Assembly: GCA_947259975.1 (NCBI GenBank)
Contig: CAMYOD010000048.1
Span: 1-64,000 of the forward strand
Direction of reading: 5' to 3'
Source of the DNA: an uncultured Gammaproteobacteria bacterium
GTDB taxonomy: Bacteria; Pseudomonadota; Gammaproteobacteria; HyVt-429
Length of the DNA: 64,000 bases
Below, one piece after another: positions 26,357 through 37,700 of the stretch (its first letter is position 1; every line of letters begins with the position of its first letter). The notes beneath the pieces were generated by a model. That model was not told the origin of the DNA, did no database searches, and saw only the letters and a program-made list of their open reading frames with translations. A program made the translations under genes and the position numbers.

Positions 26357-27721
26357 GTGATTGACTTTCTGTACAGCGTAGCAGGTTTTATTCTGGCGAT
26401 CGGAATTCTGGTGACATTCCATGAATTCGGCCATTTTTGGGTTGCCCGCAAGCTGGGCGTGAAGGTGTTGCGTTTCTCGGTGGGGTTTGGGCGCCCGTTG
26501 TGGATGTGGCGCGGCGGCCGCGACGCGACGGAATACGTGATTGCCGCGATGCCTTTGGGCGGGTACGTCAAGATGCTCGACGAGCACGAGGCCGAGGTGG
26601 ATCCCGCGGAGCAGCATCGCGCGTTTAATCGACAACCGGTCTGGAAGCGCTCCTTGATTGTGGTTGCCGGACCGGCGGCGAACTTTTTGTTCGCGATTTT
26701 GGCCTATGCGATCGTTCACGGTATCGGGATCGAAGGGCTACAGCCTGTGGTGGGCAAGGTGACCGAGCAATCTCTGGCCGCGCAGGCAGGTTTTAACGTT
26801 GGCGATACGGTGCTCGAGGTTGACGGACGCGTAACGCGTAGCTGGAATGAACATCGCCTTTACCTGTTCAATCAGGCATTGTCGGCGAGAACCGCAACAT
26901 TCGTCGTGCGCGATCCTTCCGGCCGTAGGGTAGAGCGGCAGGTTGACTTTTCGCAGTTGCCGGTCGGCCGCATCGACTCCGGTTTTCTGGGTCAGGGCGT
27001 CGGATTGTTTGGTTACTTCCCCAGCATCCCTCCGATCGTGGGCATGGTAGAACCGGACTCACCTGCATACCGGGCGGGATTGCTGGAAGGCGATGTGATC
27101 GTGTCGCTGGACGGCGTCGCCGTAGACGATTGGACCAAGGTGGTCGAGTGGATTGTCGCGCGTCCGAATCAGGCCGTTACTCTGGGCATTCTTCGTGACG
27201 AGGTGCCCATGCAGCTCGCGGTGACACCCGCAAGCGAACAAATGGGCGATCAAACGATCGGGCGTATCGGTGTAGGTGTTCGCGCCATCGAGGTCCCGCC
27301 GGACATGCGGGTGACCGTGCGACATGGACCGCTGCAGGCGCTTATTCACGGCGCCGAGGACACCTGGCTCATGAGTGCGCTTACCGTCAAGATGTTGGTC
27401 AAAATGCTCAAGCTCGAAGTGTCCGTCAGGAACATCAGCGGTCCTCTGACGATCGCGCAGTATGCGGGCCACTCTGTGCAGATCGGATTCGACCGCTTTC
27501 TGACGTTTCTGGCGATCGTGAGTATCAGCCTCGGCGTACTCAACCTGCTGCCCGTGCCGGTACTGGATGGCGGTCACCTTCTTTATCATTTGATCGAAAC
27601 GGCCATTGGCGGACCGGTGCCCGAACGGGTGATGCTCTGGGGCCAGCAAATTGGTATTCTTCTGTTAGTAGGTCTGATGGGCCTCGCCTTTTATAACGAC
27701 TTATTGAGACTTTTTAATTGA
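26357..27721 (+). CDS. rseP: Site-2 intramembrane metalloprotease RseP
   Basis: A 454-residue inner-membrane protease that makes the second cut in RseA to release sigma-E. The zinc motif HEFGH is at 22-26 within the first helix, with the C-terminal third ligand segment NLLPVPVLDGGHL. Two PDZ domains lie between (~110-200 and ~210-300). The start is GTG at 26357. The substrate RseA is encoded at 52714 in this window, so both ends of the pathway are present. Confidence 0.95.
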   Translation: MIDFLYSVAGFILAIGILVTFHEFGHFWVARKLGVKVLRFSVGFGRPLWMWRGGRDATEYVIAAMPLGGYVKMLDEHEAEVDPAEQHRAFNRQPVWKRSLIVVAGPAANFLFAILAYAIVHGIGIEGLQPVVGKVTEQSLAAQAGFNVGDTVLEVDGRVTRSWNEHRLYLFNQALSARTATFVVRDPSGRRVERQVDFSQLPVGRIDSGFLGQGVGLFGYFPSIPPIVGMVEPDSPAYRAGLLEGDVIVSLDGVAVDDWTKVVEWIVARPNQAVTLGILRDEVPMQLAVTPASEQMGDQTIGRIGVGVRAIEVPPDMRVTVRHGPLQALIHGAEDTWLMSALTVKMLVKMLKLEVSVRNISGPLTIAQYAGHSVQIGFDRFLTFLAIVSISLGVLNLLPVPVLDGGHLLYHLIETAIGGPVPERVMLWGQQIGILLLVGLMGLAFYNDLLRLFN

Positions 27722-27755
27722 CGACGTCACATTAGCGATGTGACGAGGCGCGCGA

Positions 27756-30041
27756 ATGAAAAAAATAATTTTCCTGGTACTGGCCCTGACTCAATTTTTT
27801 CTGGTTGCGCAGGCTGTTGAGCCCTTCATCGTGAAAGACATTCGCGTGGAAGGTCTGCAACGCGTCTCGCCCGGGACCGTATTCAACTATCTGCCCGTCA
27901 AGGTAGGGGACCAGCTTGACGACGCTGTCGCACAGGAGGCAATTCGTACTCTCTACAAGACCGGTTTCTTCAAGGAAGTTGACCTGGAGCGCCAGGGCTC
28001 TGTGCTTATCGTCTCGGTGCTCGAGCGTCCATCGGTGGCCAGCATCGAAATTGCCGGCAATCGGGAGTTTGACGACGAAATCCTGAAGAAGGGCATGAAG
28101 GAGGCCGGGCTTGCCGAAGGGCGTGTGTTCAATCGATCGATGCTTGAGCGCGTCGAACAAGAGCTGCGAAATCAGTATTTCAGTTTGGGTAAGTATGCCG
28201 TCAAACTGAAAAGCACGGTCACGCCACTAGAACGCAATCGGATCGGGATCACGATTGATATCGAGGAGGGCGATACGGCGCGCATCAAGGAGATCAATAT
28301 CGTCGGTAACGAACAATATTCCGATAAGGATCTTTTGAAGAAATTTTCGTTGGGCAAGAAGGCGGTATTCCGATTCTTCAGCAAGCGAGATCGATACTCG
28401 AAACAGAAGTTGGCTGCTGATCTCGAGGGCTTGCGAAGTTTTTACCAGGATCAAGGCTTTCTCGACTTCGATGTGACGAGCACGCAGGTATCGATCTCAT
28501 CGAATAAGCAAGAGATCTTCGTTACCATAAATATCAAGGAAGGCGGGCGTTATACGGTTTCGGAGTACCGCATCGTCGAGACGGGTATCGTGCCTCAGGG
28601 GGAGTTGGCTGGATTAATCGACGTGTCGCCGGGTGATGTGTTTTCCCGTAAGTCAGTAGCGGACAGCAGTCGCAAGATTTCCGATCGTCTGGCGGACGAA
28701 GGTTACGCCTTCGCGAATGTGAATGCGGTACCGGAAATCGACGAAGCACAGCAAACGGTCGCATACACGTTTCAGATCGATCCGGGGCCGCGCATTTACG
28801 TGAATCGCATCAATATTTTCGGTAATGCGACGACGCGAGATGAGGTCATTCGGCGTGAGATGCGCCAGTTCGAAGGTGCGGTATTTTCAGCCGCCAAGGT
28901 GCGCCGTTCGCGGATTCGATTGCAGCGGCTCGGCTTTTTTGATGACGTCAACATCGAGACACCGCGCGTGCCCGGACGCACTGACCAGGTCGACATCAAT
29001 GTAACGGTCGTGGAGAGGGCGACCGGCAGTCTGCTATTTGGGCTCGGCTACTCCGATGCGGACGGCGTGCTGCTGCAAGCAAGCATCTCGCAACGGAATC
29101 TGTTCGGCACCGGTCGCGAACTGCAGATCAACATCGATAATTCTGCCGTGACGGAGGTGTTTAACATCCGCTTCGTGGATCCCTATCATACGATCGGCGG
29201 TATCAGTCGCGGTATCAATCTTTTCAGCCGTCGGATCGATGCCGAAGAGGCCGATACGGCAGAGTATATTACCGATACGCTGGGGGCGGGTGTGTTCTGG
29301 AAGATCCCCACAACGGAATTTAACTCGATCAATCTTGGCGCGGGGTACGAGCGCGTAGACCTTGAGTCGACCCCCGCGACGCCACCGGAAATTCTCAGTT
29401 TTATCAACACCAATCCTTCAAATGATATTTTCAAGCTTACCGCCAACTGGGCGCGTGATACACGCGACAACTTCCTCTATCCGAGCGACGGTTGGTTGAA
29501 TCGAATCGCGCTTGAGGTGGCTACACCCGGTCTTGATCTGGAATATTATCGCTTGCGCTATACGTCCACGTGGTATCAGCCCCTCGTTAAAGGATATGTT
29601 CTCAGACTCAAAGGGGAGCTGGGGTATGGAGACGGCTATGGCGACACGCAGGAGCTACCGTTCTTCAAGAACTTCTTCGCCGGCGGGTCATCCACCGTAC
29701 GCGGCTACGATGCCCGCTCGTTAGGGCCACGGGACACGGGCGCCACGCCGGAGCCGTTGGGTGGAAGCCAGCTGGTGCTGGGCAACATCGAGGTGTTGTT
29801 TCCGGTGCCCTTCGTAGAAGAAAGCAAGGACAAGCGTTTGAGCCTTTTCGTTGATGCCGGACAGGTGTATGGCGCAAATCAGGACGTGGATCTGGACGAA
29901 CTGCGTTACTCTGCTGGTGTGGCGTTTAACTGGTTCTCGCCCCTGGGCCCGTTATCGATTAGCTACGCGGAGCCGTTTAACAACGAATCAACCGATGAAA
30001 TCGAGCGTTTCCAGATAACAGTCGGTAGACAGTTCCAATAA
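27756..30041 (+). CDS. bamA: Outer membrane protein assembly factor BamA
   Basis: A 761-residue outer-membrane protein that inserts beta-barrels. A signal peptide (MKKIIFLVLALTQFFLVAQA) is followed by five POTRA domains (~22-420) and a 16-strand barrel. The lid-loop motif VRGYDARSLGP (VRGF-type) is at ~648-658. It ends in VGRQFQ rather than a terminal aromatic residue. It sits between rseP and skp, the standard order, and precedes the lipid A genes. Confidence 0.96.
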   Translation: MKKIIFLVLALTQFFLVAQAVEPFIVKDIRVEGLQRVSPGTVFNYLPVKVGDQLDDAVAQEAIRTLYKTGFFKEVDLERQGSVLIVSVLERPSVASIEIAGNREFDDEILKKGMKEAGLAEGRVFNRSMLERVEQELRNQYFSLGKYAVKLKSTVTPLERNRIGITIDIEEGDTARIKEINIVGNEQYSDKDLLKKFSLGKKAVFRFFSKRDRYSKQKLAADLEGLRSFYQDQGFLDFDVTSTQVSISSNKQEIFVTINIKEGGRYTVSEYRIVETGIVPQGELAGLIDVSPGDVFSRKSVADSSRKISDRLADEGYAFANVNAVPEIDEAQQTVAYTFQIDPGPRIYVNRINIFGNATTRDEVIRREMRQFEGAVFSAAKVRRSRIRLQRLGFFDDVNIETPRVPGRTDQVDINVTVVERATGSLLFGLGYSDADGVLLQASISQRNLFGTGRELQINIDNSAVTEVFNIRFVDPYHTIGGISRGINLFSRRIDAEEADTAEYITDTLGAGVFWKIPTTEFNSINLGAGYERVDLESTPATPPEILSFINTNPSNDIFKLTANWARDTRDNFLYPSDGWLNRIALEVATPGLDLEYYRLRYTSTWYQPLVKGYVLRLKGELGYGDGYGDTQELPFFKNFFAGGSSTVRGYDARSLGPRDTGATPEPLGGSQLVLGNIEVLFPVPFVEESKDKRLSLFVDAGQVYGANQDVDLDELRYSAGVAFNWFSPLGPLSISYAEPFNNESTDEIERFQITVGRQFQ

Positions 30042-30046
30042 GCATT

Positions 30047-30574
30047 ATGAGCCTATCTCGTCGAGTCATGATTGCTGCAGGGCGCGTTTTCGTAATCGCT
30101 TGTCTGCTTGGGTCGTTGCCGACATTGGTTATGGGTGCGGATCTGAAGGTCGGTTACGTCGATGTCGTCAAGATTATCGATGCCGCGCCCCAGGGCGATG
30201 CCGCGCTCAGCAAGCTGGAGCAGGAATTCGGGCCACGTGACAAGTCGCTGGTCGCCACTCGTGACCAGATTCGTAAACTTGAGGAGGAACTGGGCGATAA
30301 TGCGTCGCCACTCACCGATGAGGTGCGGACGCGCAAGGAACGTGAAGTGGTTTCGCTCAAGCGATCGCTGAAGCGCGAGTCACAAGAATTTCGCGAGGAC
30401 TATAATTTGCGCCGCAATGAAGAATTAGCCGGCCTGCAGAAAATCGTCCACAGTGCGATTATCGAAATCGCGAAGGATGAAGGTTATGACCTGATTCTGC
30501 ATCAGGGCGCGATCTATGCCAGCGATGCGATCGATATTACGCAAAAGGTGCTCGAAAAGCTGAAACGCAAGTAG
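30047..30574 (+). CDS. skp: Periplasmic chaperone Skp/OmpH
   Basis: A 175-residue protein with an N-terminal signal peptide (hydrophobic segment ~12-30 ending VMGA) and a mature start KVGYVDVVKIIDAAPQGDAAL of the OmpH family. A long charged coiled coil (~60-130) forms the chaperone tentacles. It carries unfolded outer-membrane proteins through the periplasm to BamA. It starts five bases after the bamA stop. Confidence 0.92.
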   Translation: MSLSRRVMIAAGRVFVIACLLGSLPTLVMGADLKVGYVDVVKIIDAAPQGDAALSKLEQEFGPRDKSLVATRDQIRKLEEELGDNASPLTDEVRTRKEREVVSLKRSLKRESQEFREDYNLRRNEELAGLQKIVHSAIIEIAKDEGYDLILHQGAIYASDAIDITQKVLEKLKRK

Positions 30575-30588
30575 TGCGGCATAAGACA

Positions 30589-31626
30589 ATGGCGTGGACT
30601 TTAGAAGAGCTTGCGAAGCGCCTGGGTGGCGAGATTAGAGGTGATGGTGATATCGAGATCAGCGGCGTCGGCTCCTTGACCGATGCCGGGGACGGTGATC
30701 TCGCCTTTCTCGCGCGCTCGAGTTATCAAGCATACCTGGCAGAGTCCGCCGCCGCCGCCGTGATACTCGCGCCCGATGATGCGCGCGACTACCAGGGCAA
30801 CTGTATCGTACTGGATAACCCGCACGTCGCGTTCGCCAAAGCGATCGCATTGATTTATCCGGAGACGCCGGCCGCCGCGGGCGTCCATCCCAATGCGATT
30901 GTCGCGGCCACCGCCAACGTGTCGACGACGGCGAGTGTGGGCGCACTGTCAGTAATCGAGGCGGGCGCGGAAATCGGTGCTGACGTTCGTATCGGAACCA
31001 ATGTCTGGGTGGGCGAGGGCGCGATCCTTGGGCCGGGAACCTGCGTCCATGCCCATGTCGCGATACACGCGGGATGTCATGTCGGTGCTCGCTGCACATT
31101 GTTTGCGGGTACGGTAATCGGCAGCGATGGCTTCGGCTACGCCAACGACGCAGGTGCCTGGGTTAAGATACCCCACCGGGGCGCCGTCGTGATCGGCGAC
31201 GACGTGAGTATCGGTGCGAACGCAACGATAGACCGGGGCGTGTTGGGCGATACGCGCATCGACAACGGTGTCAAGTTGGACAATCACGTACATATTGCCC
31301 ATAACGTCCACATCGGAGAGCACACCGCGATGGCCGCTTTTACAGGTGTGGCGGGTAGCACGCGAATCGGCAGGCGCTGCACGTTTGGCGGCAGGGCGGG
31401 TGTCCTGGATCACCTGGAGATCGTTGACGACGTGCATGTCACAGCGACTTCTCTTATTAGTCGATCAATATTGTGCCCGGGTACGTTTTCTTCGACCTTG
31501 CCTGCCGAGGAGGCCGACCAATGGCGGAAGAACGTTGCACGTTTGCGGCAGCTAGACAAGATGGCGCGAAAGATTGGGCGCATAGAGAAGCAACTTGTTG
31601 CGAATTCTACTGAGGAAGACATTTGA
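30589..31626 (+). CDS. lpxD: UDP-3-O-(3-hydroxyacyl)glucosamine N-acyltransferase
   Basis: A 345-residue third-step enzyme of lipid A synthesis. An N-terminal uridine-binding domain (~1-100) precedes a left-handed beta-helix of hexapeptide repeats. The catalytic His lies in LDNHVHIAHNVHIGEHTAMA, and GSDGFGYANDAGAWVKIPHRG is typical. An ATG at 30589 is preferred to a GTG at 30574 that overlaps the skp stop. The stop overlaps the fabZ start. Confidence 0.94.
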   Translation: MAWTLEELAKRLGGEIRGDGDIEISGVGSLTDAGDGDLAFLARSSYQAYLAESAAAAVILAPDDARDYQGNCIVLDNPHVAFAKAIALIYPETPAAAGVHPNAIVAATANVSTTASVGALSVIEAGAEIGADVRIGTNVWVGEGAILGPGTCVHAHVAIHAGCHVGARCTLFAGTVIGSDGFGYANDAGAWVKIPHRGAVVIGDDVSIGANATIDRGVLGDTRIDNGVKLDNHVHIAHNVHIGEHTAMAAFTGVAGSTRIGRRCTFGGRAGVLDHLEIVDDVHVTATSLISRSILCPGTFSSTLPAEEADQWRKNVARLRQLDKMARKIGRIEKQLVANSTEEDI

Positions 31627-32069
31627 CTACGCTCGACATTCATTCAATTCTGGATTATCTGCCTCATCGCTACCCCTTCTTGTTGATTGATCGGATCGAT
31701 GACTACGCGGTGAATGAGTCGCTCCGCGCCACCAAGAATGTGACGTTTAACGAGCCGTTTTTTCAAGGCCATTTCCCGCATCGGCCGGTAATGCCGGGTG
31801 TCTTGATTCTTGAGGCGATGGTGCAGGCCAGCGCGGTGCTGGCATCTCTCAGCATAGGCAAGCGCGCGACCGACAAAACGGTGTATTACTTTGTCGGGGT
31901 AGACAAAGCACGGTTTAAACGACCGGTAGAACCCGGTGACCAGCTGATCATCGATGTCACAATAAAGCGCCGAATCAAGGAAATCTGGCAGTGTACGGCG
32001 ACCGCGGCGGTCGATGGTGAGATATGTTGTAGCGGGCAGCTGATGTTTACGCATAAGGCCATAGCATGA
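31623..32069 (+). CDS. fabZ: 3-hydroxyacyl-[ACP] dehydratase FabZ
   Basis: A 148-residue hot-dog-fold dehydratase of fatty acid synthesis. The catalytic His is in FFQGHFPHRPVMPGVLILEA, and the catalytic Glu follows in the same helix. YLPHRYPFLLIDRI starts the conserved core. The start is TTG at 31623, overlapping the lpxD stop by four bases. It balances hydroxyacyl-ACP use between lipid A (lpxD, lpxA beside it) and phospholipid synthesis. Confidence 0.96.
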   Translation: MTTLDIHSILDYLPHRYPFLLIDRIDDYAVNESLRATKNVTFNEPFFQGHFPHRPVMPGVLILEAMVQASAVLASLSIGKRATDKTVYYFVGVDKARFKRPVEPGDQLIIDVTIKRRIKEIWQCTATAAVDGEICCSGQLMFTHKAIA

Positions 32070-32836
32070 TCGATCCGCGGGCGATCGTGGACCCTGATGC
32101 GCGGCTTGGGGAAAACGTTTCCGTCGGACCGTTCAGTATTATCGGTCCGGGCGTGGAGATTGGTGACGGGACGAGTGTTGGCCCGCATGCCATCATTACC
32201 GGCAGCACATCGATTGGTCGCGACAACAAGATTTATCAATTCTGTTCCATTGGCGAGGCCCCGCAACATCTACGTTACCAGGGCGAGGATACACGTCTCG
32301 AAATTGGTGACCGCAACGTCGTGCGCGAATTTTGCACATTTAATCGCGGCACACAGGAAGGCGGCGGGGTAACACGTATTGGTGACGACAATTTCTTTAT
32401 GGCCTATTGCCATGTGGCGCATGACTGTGTTGTCGGGAGCCAGACCATCTTTGCAAATTGCGCCAGCATCGCCGGACATGTGAGCGTTGGCGATCAAGCG
32501 ATCCTGAGTGGATTCACTGTCGTGCACCAGTTCTGTAATCTTGGGGCGCACTCCATTACAGGTCTAGGTACCATTGTCCTGCAGGATATACCCCCCTACG
32601 TATTGGCGGCGGGCAACTCGGCCAAGCCGCATGGAATCAATGTCACCGGTCTCAAGCGCAGAGGTTTTACGCCAGATGCAATCACCGCGCTCAAGCGCGC
32701 CTATAAGACGATATACAAGAGCGGCGAACCGCTGAATCGCGCCCTCGAGACCCTCGAAGAACAGGCGGTGGACGTTGCCGAGGTACGTATGCTGGTTGAG
32801 TTCATCAAAAAATCACAGCGTGGCATCGCGCGCTAG
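32066..32836 (+). CDS. lpxA: UDP-N-acetylglucosamine acyltransferase
   Basis: A 256-residue first enzyme of lipid A synthesis. Hexapeptide repeats (IGPGVEIGDGTSVGPHAII) form the beta-helix; the catalytic His is in FMAYCHVAHDCVVG. The C-terminal helices include GLKRRGFTPDAITALKRAYK. Length is close to E. coli LpxA (262). The start overlaps the fabZ stop by four bases. Confidence 0.96.
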   Translation: MIDPRAIVDPDARLGENVSVGPFSIIGPGVEIGDGTSVGPHAIITGSTSIGRDNKIYQFCSIGEAPQHLRYQGEDTRLEIGDRNVVREFCTFNRGTQEGGGVTRIGDDNFFMAYCHVAHDCVVGSQTIFANCASIAGHVSVGDQAILSGFTVVHQFCNLGAHSITGLGTIVLQDIPPYVLAAGNSAKPHGINVTGLKRRGFTPDAITALKRAYKTIYKSGEPLNRALETLEEQAVDVAEVRMLVEFIKKSQRGIAR

Positions 32837-34052
32837 AGGGCCGGCCGGCCGAGGGTCCGACACGATTCAGTCGGCGACGGGCGGACCTGAGGCGTCCAGC
32901 ACGCCGTCGGTACGCATCGGGGTAGTCGTGGGTGAGCCCTCCGGCGATGCTCTGGGCGCCGGCCTCATGAAAGAGATCAAGCGGCGGGTGCCGGGTGCCC
33001 GGTTTCTCGGTATCTGTGGACCGCAGATGCGCGCCCTGGGTTGTGAGCCCATCTATGCGATGGATCGGATTTCGTTGCTGGGTTTCGAGGAGCTATTCCA
33101 TCGCCTGCTGGATATCCTGCGCATCCGGCGTACTCTGATCAGGCGCCTGGTTCGTTGGCGGGCGGATATCTTCATCGGCATCGATGTTCCTGATTTCAAT
33201 ATCGTCGTTGAGGCAAGATTGAAGCGGCGGGGTATCCCGACGATTCATTACGTGAGTCCGACGGTGTGGGCCTGGCGGGGTTACCGAATTCGTAAGATCG
33301 CGCGCGCGGTCAACCATATGCTCACCTTGTTTCCATTTGAGGCGGATTTCTATCGCGCACACGACGTTCCGGTAACCTTTGTGGGTCACCCGATGGCGGA
33401 CCAGATACGCGACCAGTCGGATGCGGGCGCCGCCAGGCGGGAACTGGGTCTGCCCGGCGATACCACCGTGATTGCGCTCCTGCCGGGTAGCCGCATGAGT
33501 GAACTACGGCGTCTGGCGCCGGTTTTCGCGCATACCGCACGCTGGCTGGCGGCACGACGAGAGGATATTTGCTTTATCGTGCCGGCCGCCAACGAGCGCA
33601 GCTATGCGTGCCTGGAAACGGTATTCGGTGGGCCAGACGCGGGTATGCCCGCGGTGACGCTGCTGAACGGCAAGGCGCGCACGGCGATGACCGCGGCCGA
33701 TGTGGTCTTGCTTGCGTCCGGCACGGCCGCCCTGGAGGCCGCTCTGCTGCGCAGACCCATGGTGGTGGCCTATCGCCTGAGCTGGTTCTCCTACACCCTG
33801 ATCAGAATGCTGGCACATGTAAAGCTCTATTCCATGCCCAACAATCTGGTAGGCAGGGAAATCGTACCGGAATTCATTCAGGATGAAGCGCAACCCGATA
33901 AGCTGGGTGCCGCGATCGAGGCGTTCCTCGACGATCCGGAACATGTCGCGCGGCTACAGGCGGAGTTTGCGAAAATTCACAACCTGCTCAAGGGCAATGC
34001 GAGCGCCAAGGCCGCGAATGCGGTTGTGAATCTCCTGCAGGCGGACACATGA
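32820..34052 (+). CDS. lpxB: Lipid-A-disaccharide synthase
   Basis: A 410-residue glycosyltransferase joining lipid X and UDP-diacylglucosamine. [19 protein letters not shown] marks the domain start, with [30 protein letters not shown] and [14 protein letters not shown] further on. The only plausible starts are GTG at 32820, overlapping lpxA by 17 bases, or an ATG at 32775 deeper inside lpxA; both add a Gly/Ser-rich N-terminus of about 28 residues or more before the conserved part. Confidence 0.92.
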   Translation: MASRARGPAGRGSDTIQSATGGPEASSTPSVRIGVVVGEPSGDALGAGLMKEIKRRVPGARFLGICGPQMRALGCEPIYAMDRISLLGFEELFHRLLDILRIRRTLIRRLVRWRADIFIGIDVPDFNIVVEARLKRRGIPTIHYVSPTVWAWRGYRIRKIARAVNHMLTLFPFEADFYRAHDVPVTFVGHPMADQIRDQSDAGAARRELGLPGDTTVIALLPGSRMSELRRLAPVFAHTARWLAARREDICFIVPAANERSYACLETVFGGPDAGMPAVTLLNGKARTAMTAADVVLLASGTAALEAALLRRPMVVAYRLSWFSYTLIRMLAHVKLYSMPNNLVGREIVPEFIQDEAQPDKLGAAIEAFLDDPEHVARLQAEFAKIHNLLKGNASAKAANAVVNLLQADT

Positions 34053-34660
34053 GCTCGGTGACGCATGGCGCATCGTCGCTGATCGCCGGTATCGACGAGG
34101 CCGGCCGTGGGCCCCTGGCCGGGCCTGTCGTAGCGGCCGCGGTGATCCTGGATCGAGACCGGCCAATCGCCGATTTGGCGGACTCCAAGCGCCTGTCAGC
34201 ACGTCGGCGGGACTATCTGGCGGACCTGATTAAGGCTCAGGCCCGGGCCTGGGGTGTGGGCCGGGCGGAGGTGGCGGAGATTGATCACATGAACATCCTG
34301 CAGGCCACCTTCCTGGCGATGCAGCGGGCGGTCAAGAGCCTGGCGGTGGCACCGGAACTGGCCCTGGTAGATGGCAATCAGGCGCCTGCGCTCAATTGCG
34401 AGGTGCAAACGGTTGTGCGCGGTGACCAGTCGGTGCCGGCCATCTCGGCGGCATCCATTCTCGCGAAGGTGACCCGGGATCAGACCATGTCTGAACTGGA
34501 TCGTCGCTATCCAGGCTACGGGTTTGCGGCACACAAAGGTTATCCGACCCCGGCACATCTGCAGGCGTTGCAGGCGCTTGGTGTGTGCGATGTGCATCGG
34601 CGAACATTTGCGCCGGTGGCACGACTGCTCGCGCCTGCGGGCGCGCGCGAGACCCGGTGA
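34049..34660 (+). CDS. rnhB: Ribonuclease HII
   Basis: A 203-residue enzyme removing ribonucleotides from DNA. The metal-binding Asp-Glu pair lies in [20 protein letters not shown]; further acidic residues are in LALVDGNQ and KVTRDQTM. The C-terminal [18 protein letters not shown] is typical. It overlaps the lpxB stop by four bases and is followed by dnaE after 89 bases, as in E. coli. Confidence 0.95.
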   Translation: MSSVTHGASSLIAGIDEAGRGPLAGPVVAAAVILDRDRPIADLADSKRLSARRRDYLADLIKAQARAWGVGRAEVAEIDHMNILQATFLAMQRAVKSLAVAPELALVDGNQAPALNCEVQTVVRGDQSVPAISAASILAKVTRDQTMSELDRRYPGYGFAAHKGYPTPAHLQALQALGVCDVHRRTFAPVARLLAPAGARETR

Positions 34661-34749
34661 GTACCCGCGTGTCTGCTGTGCGCGCGGTTATTTCCGGCCT
34701 GCCGGGCAGCGGGCTTTTCCCATGGCGAGATTTGCGGTGAAATGGCTGT

Positions 34750-37700
34750 ATGACGACACCTTTCGCTCACCTCCATCTGCATACTGAATATTCGCTTGCC
34801 GACAGCACGGTTCGGATAGGTGAGCTCGCGCAGCGCGCTGCGCAACAGAGCATGCCGGCGGTCGCGGTCACCGATGTGATGAACGTATTCGCGATGGTGA
34901 AATTCTATCGCCGCGCCATGGATCAAGGCGTGAAGCCCATCATCGGTGCCGACATCTGGCTGGAAAACACCGCCGGCGCGAAGATGCCGTTCCGCGCAGC
35001 CCTCTTATGCCAGGACCGGCGCGGGTACCAGAATCTTTCCCGCTTACTGACACGTGCCTATCGTGAGGGTCAGATGGCGGGCCGGCCATGCATTCGCAAG
35101 GCCTGGTTAGGGGAGGCAAACGGTGGCCTGATCGCCCTTTCCGGGGCCGAAGACGGCGATATCGGGCACGCCCTGCGTGGAGACAGTCAGGCGCGGGCGC
35201 GGCGGCTGGCGGACGAGTATCGCGTTTTGTTCGGCGATCGTTTCTATCTCGAATTGAGGCGCACAGGGCATCCCGGTCAGGAGCAGTACCTGCAGGCGGC
35301 ACTCGCACTGGCGCTGGAAAAGAGTATTCCGGTGGTGGCGACAAATGCCGTTACATTCTTGCGCGCGGAAGACTTTGACGCCCATGAGGTGCGTGTTTGC
35401 ATCCACGAAGGCCGGACGCTGCGAGATGGCCGGCGACCGCGGCGGTTTACCGAGCAACAATACTTTCGCTCGAATGAGGAAATGTCCGTGTTGTTTGCGG
35501 ACATTCCCGAGGCGATCAGCAACTCGCTGGAAATTGCCAAGCGCTGCAATCTTCATTTGCAGCTGGGTAAGAATTTCCTGCCAAAGTTTCCCGTTGCGCA
35601 AGGTGACAGTGTCGCCGATGTTTTAATGCAGCGGGCACGCAGTAACCTGGAGCGGACGCTGACCGAATTGCGAGACAGCGACGGTAGACCCATCGATGCC
35701 GAGCAGCGGAGTGTGTACATGGATCGGCTTGATCATGAACTCGGCGTGATCAATGAAATGGGCTTCCCGGGTTACTTCCTTATCGTCGCCGACTTTATCG
35801 AATGGTCAAAACGAAATGACATTCCGGTCGGGCCGGGGCGTGGTTCCGGTGCCGGTTCGCTGGTGGCCTATGTGCTCGGTATCACCGAGCTGGACCCGAT
35901 CATTCATGGGCTGCTGTTCGAGCGGTTTCTCAATCCGGAGCGGGTTTCATTGCCGGATTTTGATATCGACTTCTGTATGGAACAGCGCGACCGCGTCATC
36001 GACTATGTCAGTGAGCGCTATGGGCGCGACCAGGTCGCACAGATCATCACCTATGGCACGATGGCGGCACGGGCAGTGGTCCGTGATGTGGGGCGTGTGC
36101 TCGATCATCCCTACGGTTTCTGCGACACGATTGCCAAGCTCATTCCGTTTGAGGTGGGGATGACGCTTGAGCGTGCACTGGAACAGGAAGAGTTGCTGCG
36201 CGAGCGTTACGAGCAGGACGACGATGTACATGAACTCATCGATATGGCTCGTGCGTTGGAGGGTATCGCACGCAACGCCGGCAAACACGCCGGCGGTGTC
36301 GTCATCGCGCCGTCCGATCTCACGGACTTTACGCCACTGTATTGCGAGCAGGGCGCCAAGCAGTTCGTGACGCATCTGGACAAGGATGACCTCGAGGCCG
36401 TCGGTCTGGTCAAGTTTGATTTTCTTGGGCTGCGCACGCTCACCATCATCGACAAGGCGGTGAAGGCGATCAACAAGACGCGTGCGCCTAAAACCGAAGC
36501 GCCGTTACGCATCGATCAGCTGGGGCTGGACGATGCGGCCACCTTCAGCTTGCTCAAATCCTGCCAGACCACGGCTCTGTTTCAACTCGAATCGCGCGGC
36601 ATGAAAGATCTGATCAAGCGCTTGCAGCCGGACTCCTTTGACGACATCGTCGCGCTGGTGGCCTTGTTCCGTCCCGGCCCCCTGCAATCCGGTATGGTGG
36701 ATGATTTTATCGATCGCAAACATGGGCGCGCGAAGATTGAGTACCCACATCCTGCGCTGGAGCCGATACTCAACGCGACGTATGGCGTGATTCTGTATCA
36801 GGAGCAGGTGATGCAGATCGCGCAGACACTTGCGGGCTATTCACTGGGCGCGGCTGATCTGTTGCGCCGCGCAATGGGCAAGAAAAAGCCGGAGGAGATG
36901 GCACGCCAACGGCGCGTGTTTATCGATGGCGCGGTCGCGCGGAACGTCAGCAGGACCCAGGCGAATTATATTTTCGATTTGATGGAAAAGTTCGCCGGCT
37001 ACGGGTTCAACAAGTCACATTCCGCCGCCTATGCGCTGATTTCCTATCAAACCGCGTGGCTGAAAGCGCACTATCCGGCCACCTTCATGGCGGCGGCGTT
37101 GTCCGCGGACATGGAACACACGGATAAGGTGGTCACACTGGTGGCGGAATGCCGGGATATCGGCATCGAGGTGGGCGCCCCGAACGTAAATCAATGCGAG
37201 CATTCATTCATGGCGATCACGCAGGAGCGAGTGCTCTACGGTCTGGGCGCGATCAAGGGCGTGGGCGAGTCCGCGATCGAGGCCATTGTCGCCGCGCGGG
37301 AACAGGACGGCGCATTTCAGGACGTGTTCGATCTGTGCCGGCGTGTCGACTCGAAGAGAGTCAATCGGCGGGCGTTCGATGCGATGATTCGGGCCGGTGC
37401 GCTCGACGAACTGGGCGCCCATCGGGCCAAACTGATGGCAGATTTGCCCGTCGCGCTGGATCTGGCGGATCAGGATAATCGTGACCGCCGTTCCGGGCAG
37501 GAAGATATGTTTGGTGTGAGCCGGCCTGCAGCGGAGCCGCGCAAGGTGGAGGAGGTCCTGGAATGGTCGGAAGAGAAGCGACTCGAGGGTGAAAAGGCCA
37601 CCCTGGGCTTGTGGTTGACCGGGCACCCCATCCTGCGTTTCGAAGCCGAACTCGAACAATTGGTGGATGCCCGTCTGGGGGCACTGCGGCCGACCGACGA